From NCBI RefSeq assembly GCF_033115175.1, contig NC_084850.1:15035218-15099217 (forward strand): 64,000 bases of DNA. Direction: 5' to 3'. Below the pieces are notes generated by a model that saw only the letters and a list, made by a program, of their open reading frames with translations, was not told the origin of the DNA and did not search any database. Shown in pieces: positions 23,741 to 35,425 of this stretch. This DNA is from Lepus europaeus. Taxonomy: Eukaryota; Chordata; Mammalia; Lagomorpha; Leporidae. The stretch's first letter is position 1, and each line of letters starts with the position of its first letter. The translations under genes were made by a program, and so were the position numbers.

Positions 23741-24849
23741 AGGTCAAGATTCACCTTACTGACCCAAAAGCCCACATTGGTAGCTATTCCATAATCCTAC
23801 TAGCTAAATGCACTAACTCTCAGGGACTGGAGGGCTACAAAGATGAATGAGGGTATGGTTCTGTTCTCCAGGAGCTCCAAATCTAGAGGGGAGCACAGGC
23901 ATACTCACAGATAACCATATTGTAAGACAGATAATGACTGGTGCCAGAATAGAACGCTCTATAAAATGAAACAGGACCTCATAGAAGAGAAAGATTAAGT
24001 GTAACTGGCAAGGATTTGGAAATATAAATGCCCTTTTACACCACTAAATCTCAAAAGTTGGCCTTCGTCCTTAGACTTTACAAACCCTATTTATTTTGCT
24101 TTCACTCCATTCCCCTTCCCAACTTCATTTATTTCCCTTCTTTTACTGACTGTCCTTTCTGAAGTAGGCATACCATCCTTAAGCCTCCCATCCTCTCATG
24201 GTTCTTACTGACATTTTCCCTGCCACATTCCATGCATTGTTGGAGAGGAGATTTTACAAAGGGATGGGGGCCTGGATTAGATGACTTCTAAGATTGCTTC
24301 TGAGACTGAAAGATTCTCTGAGCAAAGTGCCCAGACACACAGAAAGTCTCAAGAGCAAATTGCAGAAGTTAGCAAAGACCCACCCAACACAATCATTCAT
24401 GTACTTTAAAAACTTCAAAATTGCTCATTAATTTATATTTAACAGGATCCCAAGGTATAGTTTTTGAATTATTTTCAAATGGAAATTTGATTCAAATCAA
24501 GGTCAAAGGTTTAAACACTGAGTTAGAAACCAGCCCTTGAGTTCAAAACTGATTTTAAGCACAGCAAAATACCCTTGCTCTTGTCCAACCATCAGGTTTC
24601 TATTCTATTGCTGCAATCTGAGGGCATTGAAAATGGAGACCCAGAGGTGATAGCCTTTTCATTCTAGTCTACGCTCCTATCTATTCCATGTTACCAACAG
24701 AATTGTCAGCAACCAGATAATCATTGTCTAATTCTAAAACATTATCTAAATCCAGTAATAGGATTAAAGGTAATTCAGTCTTTCCAGCCTTAATTCTGGC
24801 CACATGTTAACCCTTACTAGACTCCAATAGCCAGTGGTCATTTCCATGG

Positions 24850-25895
24850 GCTATTCTTTCACGTAGCACAGCACTGTCTCCACAAGTAACCAAGGAAATA
24901 CTTAAATAAATTATACCTTATCAAAATTAAGCACTGTTGTCCTTCAAAGGACACCATCAAAAAATGGAAAATCAATACACATAACCAGAAACTATTTGCA
25001 AATAGTATATCTGATAAGGCTCTAGTAACCAGAATATATAAAGCACTCTTACATCTCAACATTAAAAGGACAAGTAACACAATTCAAAGTTGGGTAAAAA
25101 ATGTGAGGAGACATTTTTCCAAAGGAGATATGCTTAAATAAATGACCAGTAAACACAAGAAAAAGTTCATCATTAGTCATTAGGAAAATGCCAGTCAAAA
25201 CCACAGTGAGATAGTATTTCACACCTATTAGGAAGGCTATTACCAAAAAGACAATAACACATTTTGGGTAAGGATGCAAAGAAATGAACCCTCAGACACT
25301 TCTGATAGGATTGTAAAATGTTGCTACCAAGCTGGTAACTTTGGAAGTCCCTCAAAAATTTAAACATAGAGTTATCACATGACCTAGAAATTCCACTCCT
25401 AGGTATATACCCAAGAAAAATGAAAACATATGTCCACACAAAAACCTGTACATGATTGTTCATAGCAGCATTATGTACGATAGTTAACATGTAGGAACAA
25501 CCTAAGTGTTCATCAACTAATGAGTAAACAAAATGTAATAGATCCATACAATGGATTATTATCAGCAAGAAGAAGAAATAAAGCATTGACACAAAGAACT
25601 ACATGGATGGACATTGAAAGGAGTCAGGCACAAGCGCTCTATGGTATATTATAAGCAATCTTCAGAATAAGTAAGTCTGTAGAGAGAGAAAATACTTTAG
25701 TGGTGGCCAGAGGCTTTGGGTAGAGGAAGTAAAAAGTGACTGCTAATTGAGTAGAGTTTCTTTTTGGATCAATAAAAGTGTTTAGGAATTAAGATTGTGG
25801 AGAAGGTTTCACAACTTTCTAAGTAAACTGAAAATCATTGAGCTACACACTTGAAATAGGTGTATTTTATGGTGTGGGAGTTATACCTAATTCCT
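24850..25895 (+). repeat. Old L1M: ORF2 3' end plus 3'UTR
   Basis: Plus-sense decayed L1. It includes the conserved ORF2 3' text (gtataaagcactcttacatc; ccactcctaggtatataccc; catagcagcattatg) followed by an old 3'UTR. The frame is broken many times. It is clearly older than the leporid L1s nearby. Confidence 0.85.
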
Positions 25896-26478
25896 CCATG
25901 AGTTGTTGGACTAATGGATGAATAGGTAAGCCTGAGGGTGAGGTGATGTTCCTGCAAGGGGAGTCCAGTTCACATCTGAGTTTCTCATAGAAACAGTGAA
26001 ATAGCATGGCCATTGTCAGTCTTATCTTTAGTGAGACACAGATTGCTAGAAGAAGCTCACATATAGGGCTGGCCCCCATGGGTTTAAGCAAGGTTATGTA
26101 AGTTCCCACCTCATCTTCTCCCAGTCAAGAAAACACTTCAGAATGCATGTAAATAAGAATAATATTTTCATAAAAACAAACTTGAACTATGTCTAGTTTA
26201 CTAAAACAGGCCTTTACCTTCACAAACTTAAGATACTTATTTATTAGTAGGAACAATTCTTGGCAAACCAACTCCCAAATGATTGTGACTCACCAAGGTG
26301 TGGTCATGCTGCAATGAGGACGATTGGTGCCCCAGGAGGTCACGTTACAGAAGGTCCAGAATTGAAGACCTGCTATGGAAATAACCACAAATCATAAATG
26401 ATATTTTGGTGCAAGGAAATTCTTTCTAAAATGCATTTATAGCATAGGCTTAACAGATCTAACAGAACTCAATCCAGT
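25896..26478. other. Single-copy sequence, nothing recognised
   Basis: No gene, RNA or young repeat was identified between the L1M relic and the next L1 insertion. Confidence 0.5.
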
Positions 26479-26495
26479 AAAAATGCATCTAATCT

Positions 26496-27008
26496 ACGGG
26501 CCATCAAAGAAGGAGGTACCTTTCTCTGAAGGGAGGAGAGAACTTCCACTTTGACTATGACCTTGTCTAAATAAGATCGGAGTTGGTGAACTCAAGAGGC
26601 TTCCAGAGCCTTGGCAACTCATGACTAGAGCCTCGGGTGATTACTGATGCCATAAACAAGAGTGTCAATTGTTAAGTCAACAACAGGAGTCACTGTGCAC
26701 TTACTCCCCATGTAGGATCTCTGTCCTTAATGTGTTGCACAATGTGAATTAATGCTATAACTAGTACTCAAACAGTACTTTATACTTTGTGTTTCTGTGT
26801 GGGTGCAAACTGTTGAAATATTTACTTAATATATACTAAATTGATCTTCTGTATATAAAGATAATAGAAAATGAATCGATGTGGATAGAATGGGAGAGGG
26901 AGCGGGAGATGGGAGGGTTGCGGGTGGGAGGGAAGTTATGGAGTGGGGAAAAGCCACTGTAATCCAAAAGCTGTACTTCGGAAATTTCTATTTATTAAAT
27001 AAAAGTTT
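26496..27008 (+). mobile_element. L1 3'UTR insertion, 17-bp TSD
   Basis: 5'-truncated L1 3'UTR of the single-module type, with the G-rich tract at about 26885-26950. TSD aaaaatgcatctaatct at 26479-26495 and 27009-27025. Its start (cgggccatcaaagaagg) shows 3'UTR sequence upstream of the part retained in family H. Confidence 0.95.
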
Positions 27009-27307
27009 AAAAATGCATCTAATCTGCTGTTGTGTATGAATATTGTATATCACAGAGCTCTCTCTCATCTTGCCTTATAATTTTCCTCCTGTTTGCTGAA
27101 AAATCCAGAGGGGAAGGAACACCAGTGAAGCCATAGATTCAAAAGGACTTCTATGGGGGAAATTCACCCAGGAATGTTTGAGAACATTTGTAGAAAGATG
27201 ATCAGTTGATGATATTTTAAAAAGTTGATCCAAGGAAAATTGTTTTGTTGCTTTTTCTCCCAGTCTTTACAAGTTTCTCACTAGCAGAGATAGGAATTAA
27301 CCAAACA

Positions 27308-27638
27308 GAGCCAGTGCCGTGGCTTAACAGGCTAATCCTCCGCCTTGTGGCGCTGGCACACAAGGTTCTAGTCCCGGTTGGGGCGCCGGATTCTGTCCTG
27401 GTTGCCTCTCTTCCAGGCCAGCTCTCTGCTATGGCCCGGGAAGGCAGTGGAGGATGGCCCAAGTGCTTGGGCCCTGCACCCGCATGGGAGACCAGGAGAA
27501 GCACCTGGCTCCTGGCTTCGGATCAGCGAGATGCGCCGGCCGCAGCGGCCATTGGAGGGTAAACCAATGGCAAAAAGGAAGACTTCTCTCTCTCTCTCTC
27601 TCTCTCTCTCAATATCCACTCTGCCAGAAAAAAAAAAA
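27308..27638 (+). repeat. CSINE (CSINE2-type) with 14-bp TSD
   Basis: Full CSINE with head gagccagtgccgtggc, a (TC)n tail and an A-run. TSD gaattaaccaaaca at 27294-27307 and 27639-27652. Confidence 0.95.
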
Positions 27639-27652
27639 GAATTAACCAAACA

Positions 27653-28490
27653 TCCTATTTGTCTTTGGTGCTACCTTCAAAGCAAAGTTTCTGCCCTTTT
27701 AAGCTGTACCTCATCAGCATTAGCTGTTTCACTTTCTGCACAAGTGTTATACAAGCCACCACTCTCCCTTAAAACGCAAGAGCATACTCTTATTTGCACA
27801 TAATTTGTCATCCTTCGATTCTTTGAGACTTGTTTCACAAGGCTGAAAAGCCTCAGAGCTCTGGCTTGATGACAGCCAAAGGGAAAGGTACATCAGCCTG
27901 AGTTTAATCCCAGATGCACAATATGAAAAGCCTTCTGCATTGGCCTTGTAAGAGGGACTTGCAATCATCATTACAGCTATGCTTTTTTCCCTTTGATCAT
28001 CAGTTAAGAATTGAGTACAGAATGATTATAATAGGACTAATACTTGTAAGAACAAATTCAATGAAAGCCCTTCCAGCCTCATCTCTGATGATCAATCCTT
28101 GACTACTACACTACATGTAAGGCACGAATATAAGTATGAAACCTGTGCATCCTACTACACTTATATTTATGGATTGGAAAATAATGCTTTTGTTACATCT
28201 TACTCATATAATATATAAAGCTTAATGCATAAGACTCAATTTTCCATATAATTCAAAAACATTTTCCTTGCAAGCACTATTACATCTGATCTTTCCATCA
28301 TACTAGGCTTGGTAAATAGCTACTGAAGTATACCCACATAATAATACTTTCTTAAAAGGAAAAATAAAGGCCTGGAGTTCTTATATTTTTTTGCTGGTCT
28401 CTATGTTTTCTCCCACTTGAAATTGATCCAAATTTTCAAAGGCTTTTTCAATTATTTCTCTCATCTTGCCCCTAAAATGTAGAACACTTT
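27653..28490. other. Single-copy sequence, nothing recognised
   Basis: No repeat, RNA gene or supported coding region seen. Confidence 0.5.
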
Positions 28491-28492
28491 AG

Positions 28493-28849
28493 GGTTGGCT
28501 TTTGGCATACTGGGTAAAGCTACCACCTGTGATGCTGGCATCCCATATGGGCACTGATTTGTGTCCCAGCTGCTCCACTTCCAATCCAGCCCCCTGATAA
28601 TGGCCTGGGAAAGCAGCAGAAGATGGCTCAAGTTCTTGGGCTGCTGCCACCCATGTGGGAGAATCAGATGAAGCTCCTGGCTCCTGACATTAGCCTAGCT
28701 GAGCCCTGGCTATTGTGGACACTTGGGGAGTAAACCAGCAGATGGAAGTTCTCTCCGTGTCTCTCCTCTCTCTGTAGCTCAGACATTTTTTTAAAGATTT
28801 ATTTATTTATTTGAAAGGCAGAGTTACAGAGAGGCAGAGGCAGAGGCAG

Positions 28850-28893
<44 letters not shown>

Positions 28894-29196
28894 TTTCATC
28901 TGCTGGTTCACTCCCAAGATGGCCGCAATGGCCGGAGCTGTGCTGATCCAAAGCCAGGAGCCAGGAGCTTCTTCGGGTCCTCCCGTGTGGGTGCAGTTGC
29001 CCAAGCACTTGGGCCATCTTCCATTGCTTTTGCAGGCCATAGAAGAGAACTAGATCAGAAGTGGAGCAGCTGGGACTAGGACCAGTGCCCATAGGGGATG
29101 CTGGCACTGCAGGCAGTGGCTTTACCTGCTATACCACAGTGCTGGCCCCTGTAGCTCCGATTTTAAATAAATAAATAAAAAAACAAATAAATCTTT
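28493..29196 (+). repeat. Older CSINE split by a younger minus CSINE
   Basis: The plus CSINE head and body occupy 28493-28786, and its AAAT tail resumes at about 29149-29196. A minus CSINE sits between. The text at the two junctions (ctgtagctcaga and ctgtagctccga) fits a slightly decayed TSD. Confidence 0.85.
28787..29148 (-). repeat. CSINE (minus) nested in an older CSINE
   Basis: Complete minus CSINE from aaagatttatttatttattt to ggggccagcactg (sense head), with a long (GA)n at about 28855-28892. Confidence 0.95.
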
Positions 29197-29207
29197 TTAA
29201 AAAACAA

Positions 29208-29312
29208 AAAACAGAACATGTCATGAATTTATGTGTCATCCTTACAGAGGACCATGCTAATATTCTCTATGTCCTTCCAATTTTATATATGTGCTGTTGA
29301 AGCTAGGACACA
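29208..29312 (-). pseudogene. U6 snRNA pseudogene
   Basis: The minus strand spans essentially the whole of U6 snRNA from its 5' end (about 29312) to the 3' end next to an A-rich run (about 29208). Recognisable blocks in plus text are tgtgtcatcctt, ccatgctaatattctct, ccttccaattttatatatg and tgctgttgaagc. Many substitutions across the RNA, including in the 5' domain, and the absence of a visible snRNA promoter mark it as a retroposed pseudogene. Confidence 0.88.
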
Positions 29313-30429
29313 TTTTCCCTCAATTATTCCCATTCACAAAGTAAAGCATTTCCATCACTTTAAAAAGTTCCTAATATTAGCTCCTTCAGTAGACTTTATA
29401 AAACAGATGTTTGTCAACATTTGCCCATTCCTCTGCTTTTTACTATAGGCATGTTATTGGTACCTACTGTGAAGGTTTTCAACTTTTTGCATATTTTGAG
29501 GTATTAACTGTGTGGAAGATGGCTTTTCTGCCTCCTTTTCCTTCAAATGATGGAGAAAGGACCAAAGCTGTATTAGAATGGCTGCATTTGCTTCAGAAAT
29601 CAGGCAAGCACATCATGCCAACATGACATACATCATTGAGGTTTGACTTTGTGAAGTTTTCAAGTTATTTTATAAAGAAAACTTTGAAAAAAAACAAAAA
29701 AATACACCATATTAGAAATCTTGGTTTCCTAGCATGATTTGGATTTATCTCTGACTACCTTTTTAATAACCTAATAGGCAGTAATTGAGGACTTTCTATG
29801 TGTAAATCATATACACAAAAAAATCAGGCAGGCAGAGAGATAATTAAACTGTAGGCTATTTAACCCAAACATCATTGTGTAAGGAATAGATATAGATGAA
29901 TAGATGAAATTAACTCTAATATGAGGGAAATGTTGTCAAATGCTGTAGTAGAGACATATATTGCCATTGGCGATTTGTAAAAGAAGAGATTAATTCTGGC
30001 TGGCTGTTTCTGGCAGGTACTGTGGAAGTTTTAGCACTTAAGCAGAGCCTTAGCATTAGACTAAGGATTCCTTTGTAACCCATGTTGGAAGGGTGATGAG
30101 ATAAGATTCAGTGGTGACAACACAATTTGACTTTGAGAGTGAAAGGGGACCTGAAATACTGGAAAGTAGAACCCTCCCATTTCTGCCTCAACCACTTAAA
30201 CTACAACAGCTCCACCCTGGCTATTGTAATTATTGAGGTGCCACTTATATTTTCCTTTGAACTAAAGGTTTTGCCATTCAAAAAAAAAGTTTGAAAAATC
30301 ACTGAGTAAAAAATTATTTTACAGGGCCTTCCAACACTAACCTTCTATAAATCACAGAAGAAATGAAGCATGACCACAAAAAGAAAGCTTTTATTTTATC
30401 AAACTTACCAACAGAAGGGGTGAACATAG

Positions 30430-30720
30430 GAAACAAACATTTATTGAATGAGCACCTACTATGTATCTAGCATCCTGAGCATATTACCATTTAACCCAAA
30501 TAGCAACCTTGTTGGGTTAGATAGTACCAGTGCCTTCAGAAAGTTCATGAAACAATTGAATTAAAAGATAATGCACATTTTCCATTAATGGTTTGAAATC
30601 CTCCATATTATTATTATCATTTTGTAGGCAAGAAAACTTAGAGGTGTTAAATATCTTTCCCAAAGGCACATAGCTAATAAAGTAGAAGAGCCAAGATTCA
30701 AATGCAAGAAGTATTATACC
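30430..30720 (-). repeat. MIR-like SINE (minus), interrupted
   Basis: MIR reverse-complement text (tttattgaatgagcacctactatg ... cacatagctaataaagtagaagagcc) is broken at about 30530-30605 by part of the TIR element seen complete at 12036-12131. Confidence 0.6.
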
Positions 30721-31234
30721 AAAGGTCAAATTCCTATTGCCATTCCATGCCTCTCTGAGCATGGCAGAGCTCATACTTTCAGAGGAGGGTTGGCCCCTGC
30801 AAAATGATCACTCCTAAAAACCATACACATCTATGTCAATCATGCTGTCACAATTTTTTGAAGAAACACTCATTTTAGACTCATCACTTTCTTCTGAATG
30901 CTCTCAATTTTGACAGATCCATGTCATCGGAGGTTGATGATATCTTTCTTTCTTTCTTTTTTTTTTGACAAAAGCCAAAAGTCACTGGAAGTCAGGTCTT
31001 AGGAAGAAGGACATAATCAAAGTGGGCAATGCCAAGACAATCAATAGAACAGTGTGAATAAAGAGTGAGATGGATGTTCCCATTCAATGTTTGAGTCAGC
31101 TTTGAAGTAGCATGCCAAGGACAATAACCACAATGTTGTAAGGTACATCTGAACACCCTAGGTGACCATTTTGGAGGACAAACCTCTTTTTCCTATGGAA
31201 AATCTAGCATGCATATTTTTTAAAAGTCTCAATG

Positions 31235-31430
31235 ATGTGCCAGAGAGACCTGGTTTCGCTTCTCAGCAACTGAACAGACATGGCCTAGTCCCTTAGTGTT
31301 TCCCAATGTGAATTTTCTCATCTATGTAATACACTAGTAAAACCCAAAATGGAGGGTGGTTTTAGGGATTAGAAGAGAAAAAAAAAAACATGTAGAACAA
31401 CCAGTACCATACCTGATCATAAATGGGCTC
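31235..31430 (+). repeat. MIR-like SINE, weak
   Basis: Text such as tttctcatctatgtaatacac... fits the second half of MIR in plus orientation. Confidence 0.4.
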
Positions 31431-32894
31431 TCCAAAAAGGAAGCTATTATTGTTTTGAGCTAGGTATTAAACATTCTTTGCAGATTTGAGAGCTTGAGAT
31501 GATTTTTATGCAAATCAGATATGCTTTGGAGTTTTCCCCCAAGTACCATAACTGGTAGTTTATTCTAACACAGTGTGGCACATCTACACATAAGAAATGA
31601 GGGCATTTTGAAAACAAACCAAGATCCCAGAAAAACATTTCTTGGAAATGCAATCTACCACCACTGTATTTAACTCATTCAGGTTGCTAATAAACACTCT
31701 TCTAGTATCTTGGCAAGCACGGTTTAAAGAGAAATTTTCTGACCACAATAACTGCATGTCTTTCATAGCAATTGTCTTTCAAAAAAAAAAAAAAAAAGAA
31801 GAAGAAGAAAGAAACTACCAAGTTTCTCTGTTGGTAAGAAAGCAGGTGAACTGGGAAAGAAATGTAAAGCTTTGTGCATGCAGCTTGTTTTCCATGACAG
31901 GGGAGGTCTGCTTTTGAAAGCAAGCAAAGTGTTCATTTATTAGAAAAAACCAGTTCTTTGGGCTCCTGCTAAGTGTTTTGGGGCTCAGCAATTACCCAAA
32001 ACTCAGATTATAGATTCAAACCTCCCTCCTACCCACACACGCCCTCACCTCCCTGAAAAACAGGAAATCTTACTGTGCCTGCATGATGCCTTCATCTCTG
32101 CAATCTTGCTGTGAGTTGGGCCGAATATTATGTGAAACAAGTCACAAAAGAGAAAAGCTGAAGGCAGGTGCAGGAACAAGACGCTGTGCTCCTTGGAGAG
32201 GGCCTTAGGTAAGTAGCTACAAGAGTTGTACATGCCAATCAAAGTCGGGCAAGGGTCAAGCTCCCTTTTGTGCACAAACAAAGACTAATTGCATGTTCAT
32301 AGCTGTAGAGTCTTCGGGCACTAATTCGAGAGAGGAACTATAAAAACCTTGGACTCCCGCCTCCCAACAGCAGCCAAGGCAAAGCGGAGAGCTCAAGGAG
32401 CCCAGTGGCTGTCAACCAGCTGGGCCTCTCCCTGCCTTCTCCACAGCAACCAGGGGCTCCCACGTGGCTGCCATTTCAGAAATGAAAATAAGCCATTTTG
32501 TGAAAACTGAAAGGATAGCTGTGTGTACACAACGCCAAACCAATGAGCAGCAATGGAAAAGGCTCTGAGCCACTTAGCTTCCTTTGAAGCACAATGGCCA
32601 ATACTGTTGGCCTTGCTTTTTCAATGAATCGACCAAATTAGCTGGCTCTTTTGACATCTTGTAGACATGACTGGTCAGCGCAAGTTGTCCTTTTCTTACA
32701 TTCGAAAACAAAGGCCTGATAAGGTGATTTGGTCCATTTTGTAAGAAACCATTTTGAATCAAGTTACCATTAAGACATAGCAAGTGGAGCAGCTGGCTTT
32801 TGAATTTATTATTAACCATAGCTTACATTCATAGAATACTTTCTCATTTCCAAAACACTTTCATTCGTTCATCACCTTGCTGTTTATTGCTGCT

Positions 32895-33150
32895 CCTGCT
32901 ACAGGCAAGGCACTGTGCTTGGCTCTATGCAGAAAACAAATACATATGTCAGCCAAATAGGGACCTTGCTCATTAAGCAGGGTAGACCTGATTATGTCTA
33001 TTCCACAAGTGAGGAAACTAACAACCAAAGCAGTAGGGTAACTTGCCCCAACCACACAACCACTTAGTGACAAAGGCAGTTGGAAATCCAGGGCCCACCC
33101 CACAACTACCCAATCCCTGCTAAGAACTAAGCCCACTGCATCACACTGCC
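32895..33150 (-). repeat. MIR-like SINE (minus)
   Basis: Reverse MIR order: gcaaggcactgtgcttggc ... agtgaggaaactaac ... gtaacttgccccaaccacac. Confidence 0.55.
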
Positions 33151-33329
33151 TTTAGATAGGCCTGTGTCAGGAGCCCCCCAGTGGAGGACAGTGAGCAGGG
33201 TAGAGTACAGAGGTCTTCAAATCTGTACTCTTTCTCAATTAAAAACAAAACCACCAATCTCCTTTTGCTAAATTTCCATATATAAAGTAGATGAAAGCAT
33301 AGTTGCTCTACATAAAATAAGGATGGGAC

Positions 33330-33425
33330 ACTGGTAGAGTGGATCCCAATTTGTCCATTGACAAGCTATGTGACTTTGGAGGAAGCACTTTATCCCATCT
33401 GTAAAAGGAGAGAGCTGAACTCACT
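33330..33425 (+). repeat. MIR-like SINE fragment
   Basis: Short match to the MIR core (acaagctatgtgactttgg ... atcccatctgtaaaagg). Confidence 0.5.
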
Positions 33426-34239
33426 AAAATCTATTAATCAAAAACATTGCTGATTTTGCCTATTGAAGAGGAACTTGTGAAAATACAAATCTGAGGTCCT
33501 TCTTTGGGCTTTATGATTTATAATTCTCAGGAGAGAAGGCCTGTGAATGTGAACAGTAACAAGCTACCCAGAAGACTGCTTCAGAGTAAAGATCAGAAGT
33601 CCTGCAAGAGATGACTTTCAGTGACTGGGTTTGTCCCTGAGAAGGCCTTAAAGAAACTGCTTATTTGTTTTTTCATTCATGTGATCCACAAACAATCTGA
33701 ACCATTATCTCTTTGTTGATTTCTGTACTAGACTCTGGAAACACAAATATGGCTAGCATATAGTTCCCGTCCTTAAGAATCTCAGAGTTCATTTGGATAG
33801 ACAGGTGTGTCCAGAGATTAGTACAATGAAAGTTGTAGGCACTTTAACAGGGGCAAAAAGAGTGCTATGGATACACAGGGACGAGATCTGTAAGAATGAA
33901 GCAGTATGGCCAAGCATACAGGTTAAATCACGAAGACGCAAGGAAGAAGAGTCTGTTTCCCATGATAAACCATGACAATGAGGTTGAAATTTGTCCTGCA
34001 GGCAGTTTGTGTGAATGGGGTAGGGGCATTGAAGGGTTTTGGCAAGAGAACAAAATGTTCCAGGTGATGTTTGAAAAAGATTCTTCTGTTGGATGGCTAA
34101 AAAATGAGTTGGAAGGAACCAGAGAAAAGACAGGATCAACAAAAAGAGAGGGATGATGTGAGAGACAAGTGAGGCCTGAATTAGTGCTTTGCTGGTTTGC
34201 CACTATATACCCTACAAGGGCACCAGGAAGTGCTTGTTA

Positions 34240-34417
34240 AGTGAAATAGATAAGCCAAGCACTGTTTTGAGCATCTTACAGATTGTCTTGCTTAATTCCG
34301 TTAAGCACCCTACAAGGTAGGATTATTGTCATAATTCATCTTATTCACAGCTGAACAAGCCAAGGTCCAGAGAAGTTAAAAAATTTTGTCCATGTCACAC
34401 AGTTAGAAATTAATGTA
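34240..34417 (-). repeat. MIR-like SINE (minus)
   Basis: Reverse MIR: gccaagcactgttttgagc ... ctacaaggtaggattattg ... gtccatgtcacacagttag. Confidence 0.65.
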
Positions 34418-34488
34418 GGGACGGGTACTGTGGTGTAGCAGGTAAAGCCATCACCTGCAGTGCCAGCATCCCATATGGGATGTGCTCA
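34418..34488 (+). repeat. CSINE 5' fragment
   Basis: The first 70 bases of a CSINE (gggacgggtactgtggtgtagc to cccatatggg), then it stops. A complete CSINE follows 20 bases later. Confidence 0.75.
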
Positions 34489-34505
34489 TAAGATTGGTGG
34501 CACAT

Positions 34506-34845
34506 GGAGCCAGCACTGTGGTGTAGTGGGTAAAGCCACCACATGCAGTGCTGGCATCCCATATGGGCACTGGTTCAAGTCCCAGCTCCTCCTCTTCCAA
34601 TCCAGCTCTTTGCTATGGCTTGGAAAAGGAGTGGAAGATGCCCAAGTCCTTGGGCCCCTGCACCCACGTAGGAGATCCTGAAGAAGCTCCTGGCTCCTGG
34701 CTTTGGATCAGCACAGCTCTGGCCATTGTGGCCATTTGGGGAGTGAATCAGCGGATGGAAGATCTCTCTCTCTCTCTCTCTCCCTCTGCTCTCTGTATCT
34801 CTGCTTTTAAAATAAATAAATAAATAAATAAATAAATATTTTTAA
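34506..34845 (+). repeat. CSINE
   Basis: Full CSINE ending (AAAT)n. Flanks agattggtggcaca (just before 34504) and agactggtggcaca (about 34851-34864) look like a TSD with one mismatch. Confidence 0.92.
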
Positions 34846-34931
34846 AAACAAAGACTGGTGGCACAAACAAAGAGGGATAGGGCTCAGAGAAAGTGCATTT
34901 CTGACCAGTGAGCATGTTAAATCCAGTTTTT

Positions 34932-35256
34932 TAAAAAAGATTTATTTATTTGAAATTCAGAGTTACAGACAGAGAAGGAGAAACAGAGAGAGAGAGATCT
35001 TCCAATCACTGGTTCACTCCTCAGATGGCTGCAATGGCCAATGCTGGGTCAGTCTGAAGCCAGGAGCCAGGAATTTCATCCTGGCCTCCCACATGGGTGG
35101 CAGGGCCCAAGCACTTGGGCTATTTTCTACTGCTTTTCCCAGATCATTAGCAGGGAGCTGGATTGGACATGGAACAGCTGGGACACGAACCAGTGCACAT
35201 ATGGGATGCTATTGTCACAGGTGGCAACTTATTCTGCTACATCACAATGCCAGCCA
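34932..35256 (-). repeat. CSINE (minus)
   Basis: Reverse CSINE from aaagatttatttatttg to the sense head (ggctggcattgtgatg). TSD not clear. Confidence 0.9.
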
Positions 35257-35372
35257 TAAATGCAATTTTCTTAAGGCTCAACAATTTTCTCTCCCCTGCC
35301 AAAACACTACTTGGATATTTTATTATGTTCCATTGTGGGGCTCACCCAAGTGACTATGGTACAAGTGGTGGG

Positions 35373-35375
<3 letters not shown>

Positions 35376-35420
<45 letters not shown>

Positions 35421-35425
35421 TGTGT
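35376..35425 (+). repeat. (TC)n(TG)n compound microsatellite
   Basis: A run of TC dinucleotides passes directly into TG dinucleotides, with no CSINE body attached on either side. Confidence 0.95.

Larger units (their letters stand above)
19891..24840. other. Single-copy or ancient sequence, no gene seen
   Basis: About 5 kb without young repeats, the longest such stretch in the first half. Three MIR-like stretches lie inside. The longest open frames (for example minus 21554-21213, 113 codons) have no recognisable domain and no coding context. Confidence 0.55.
29313..34417. other. Mostly single-copy DNA with MIR relics, no gene seen
   Basis: Several MIR-like stretches and unrecognised sequence. 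A TATA-like ctataaaaacc lies at 32338-32348 before a GC-richer 120 bp, but no coding exon follows that I can support. Confidence 0.5.

Noticed and set aside
25173..25592. 139-codon minus ORF with hydrophobic N-terminus
   Set aside because: It is the antisense of an old L1M ORF2 3' end. The hydrophobicity comes from antisense A-rich codons.
27378..27803. 141-codon plus ORF
   Set aside because: It runs through a CSINE body and its (TC)n tail. SINE bodies give such frames in many copies here (for example 4418-4864 and 15554-15913), so they are shadows.
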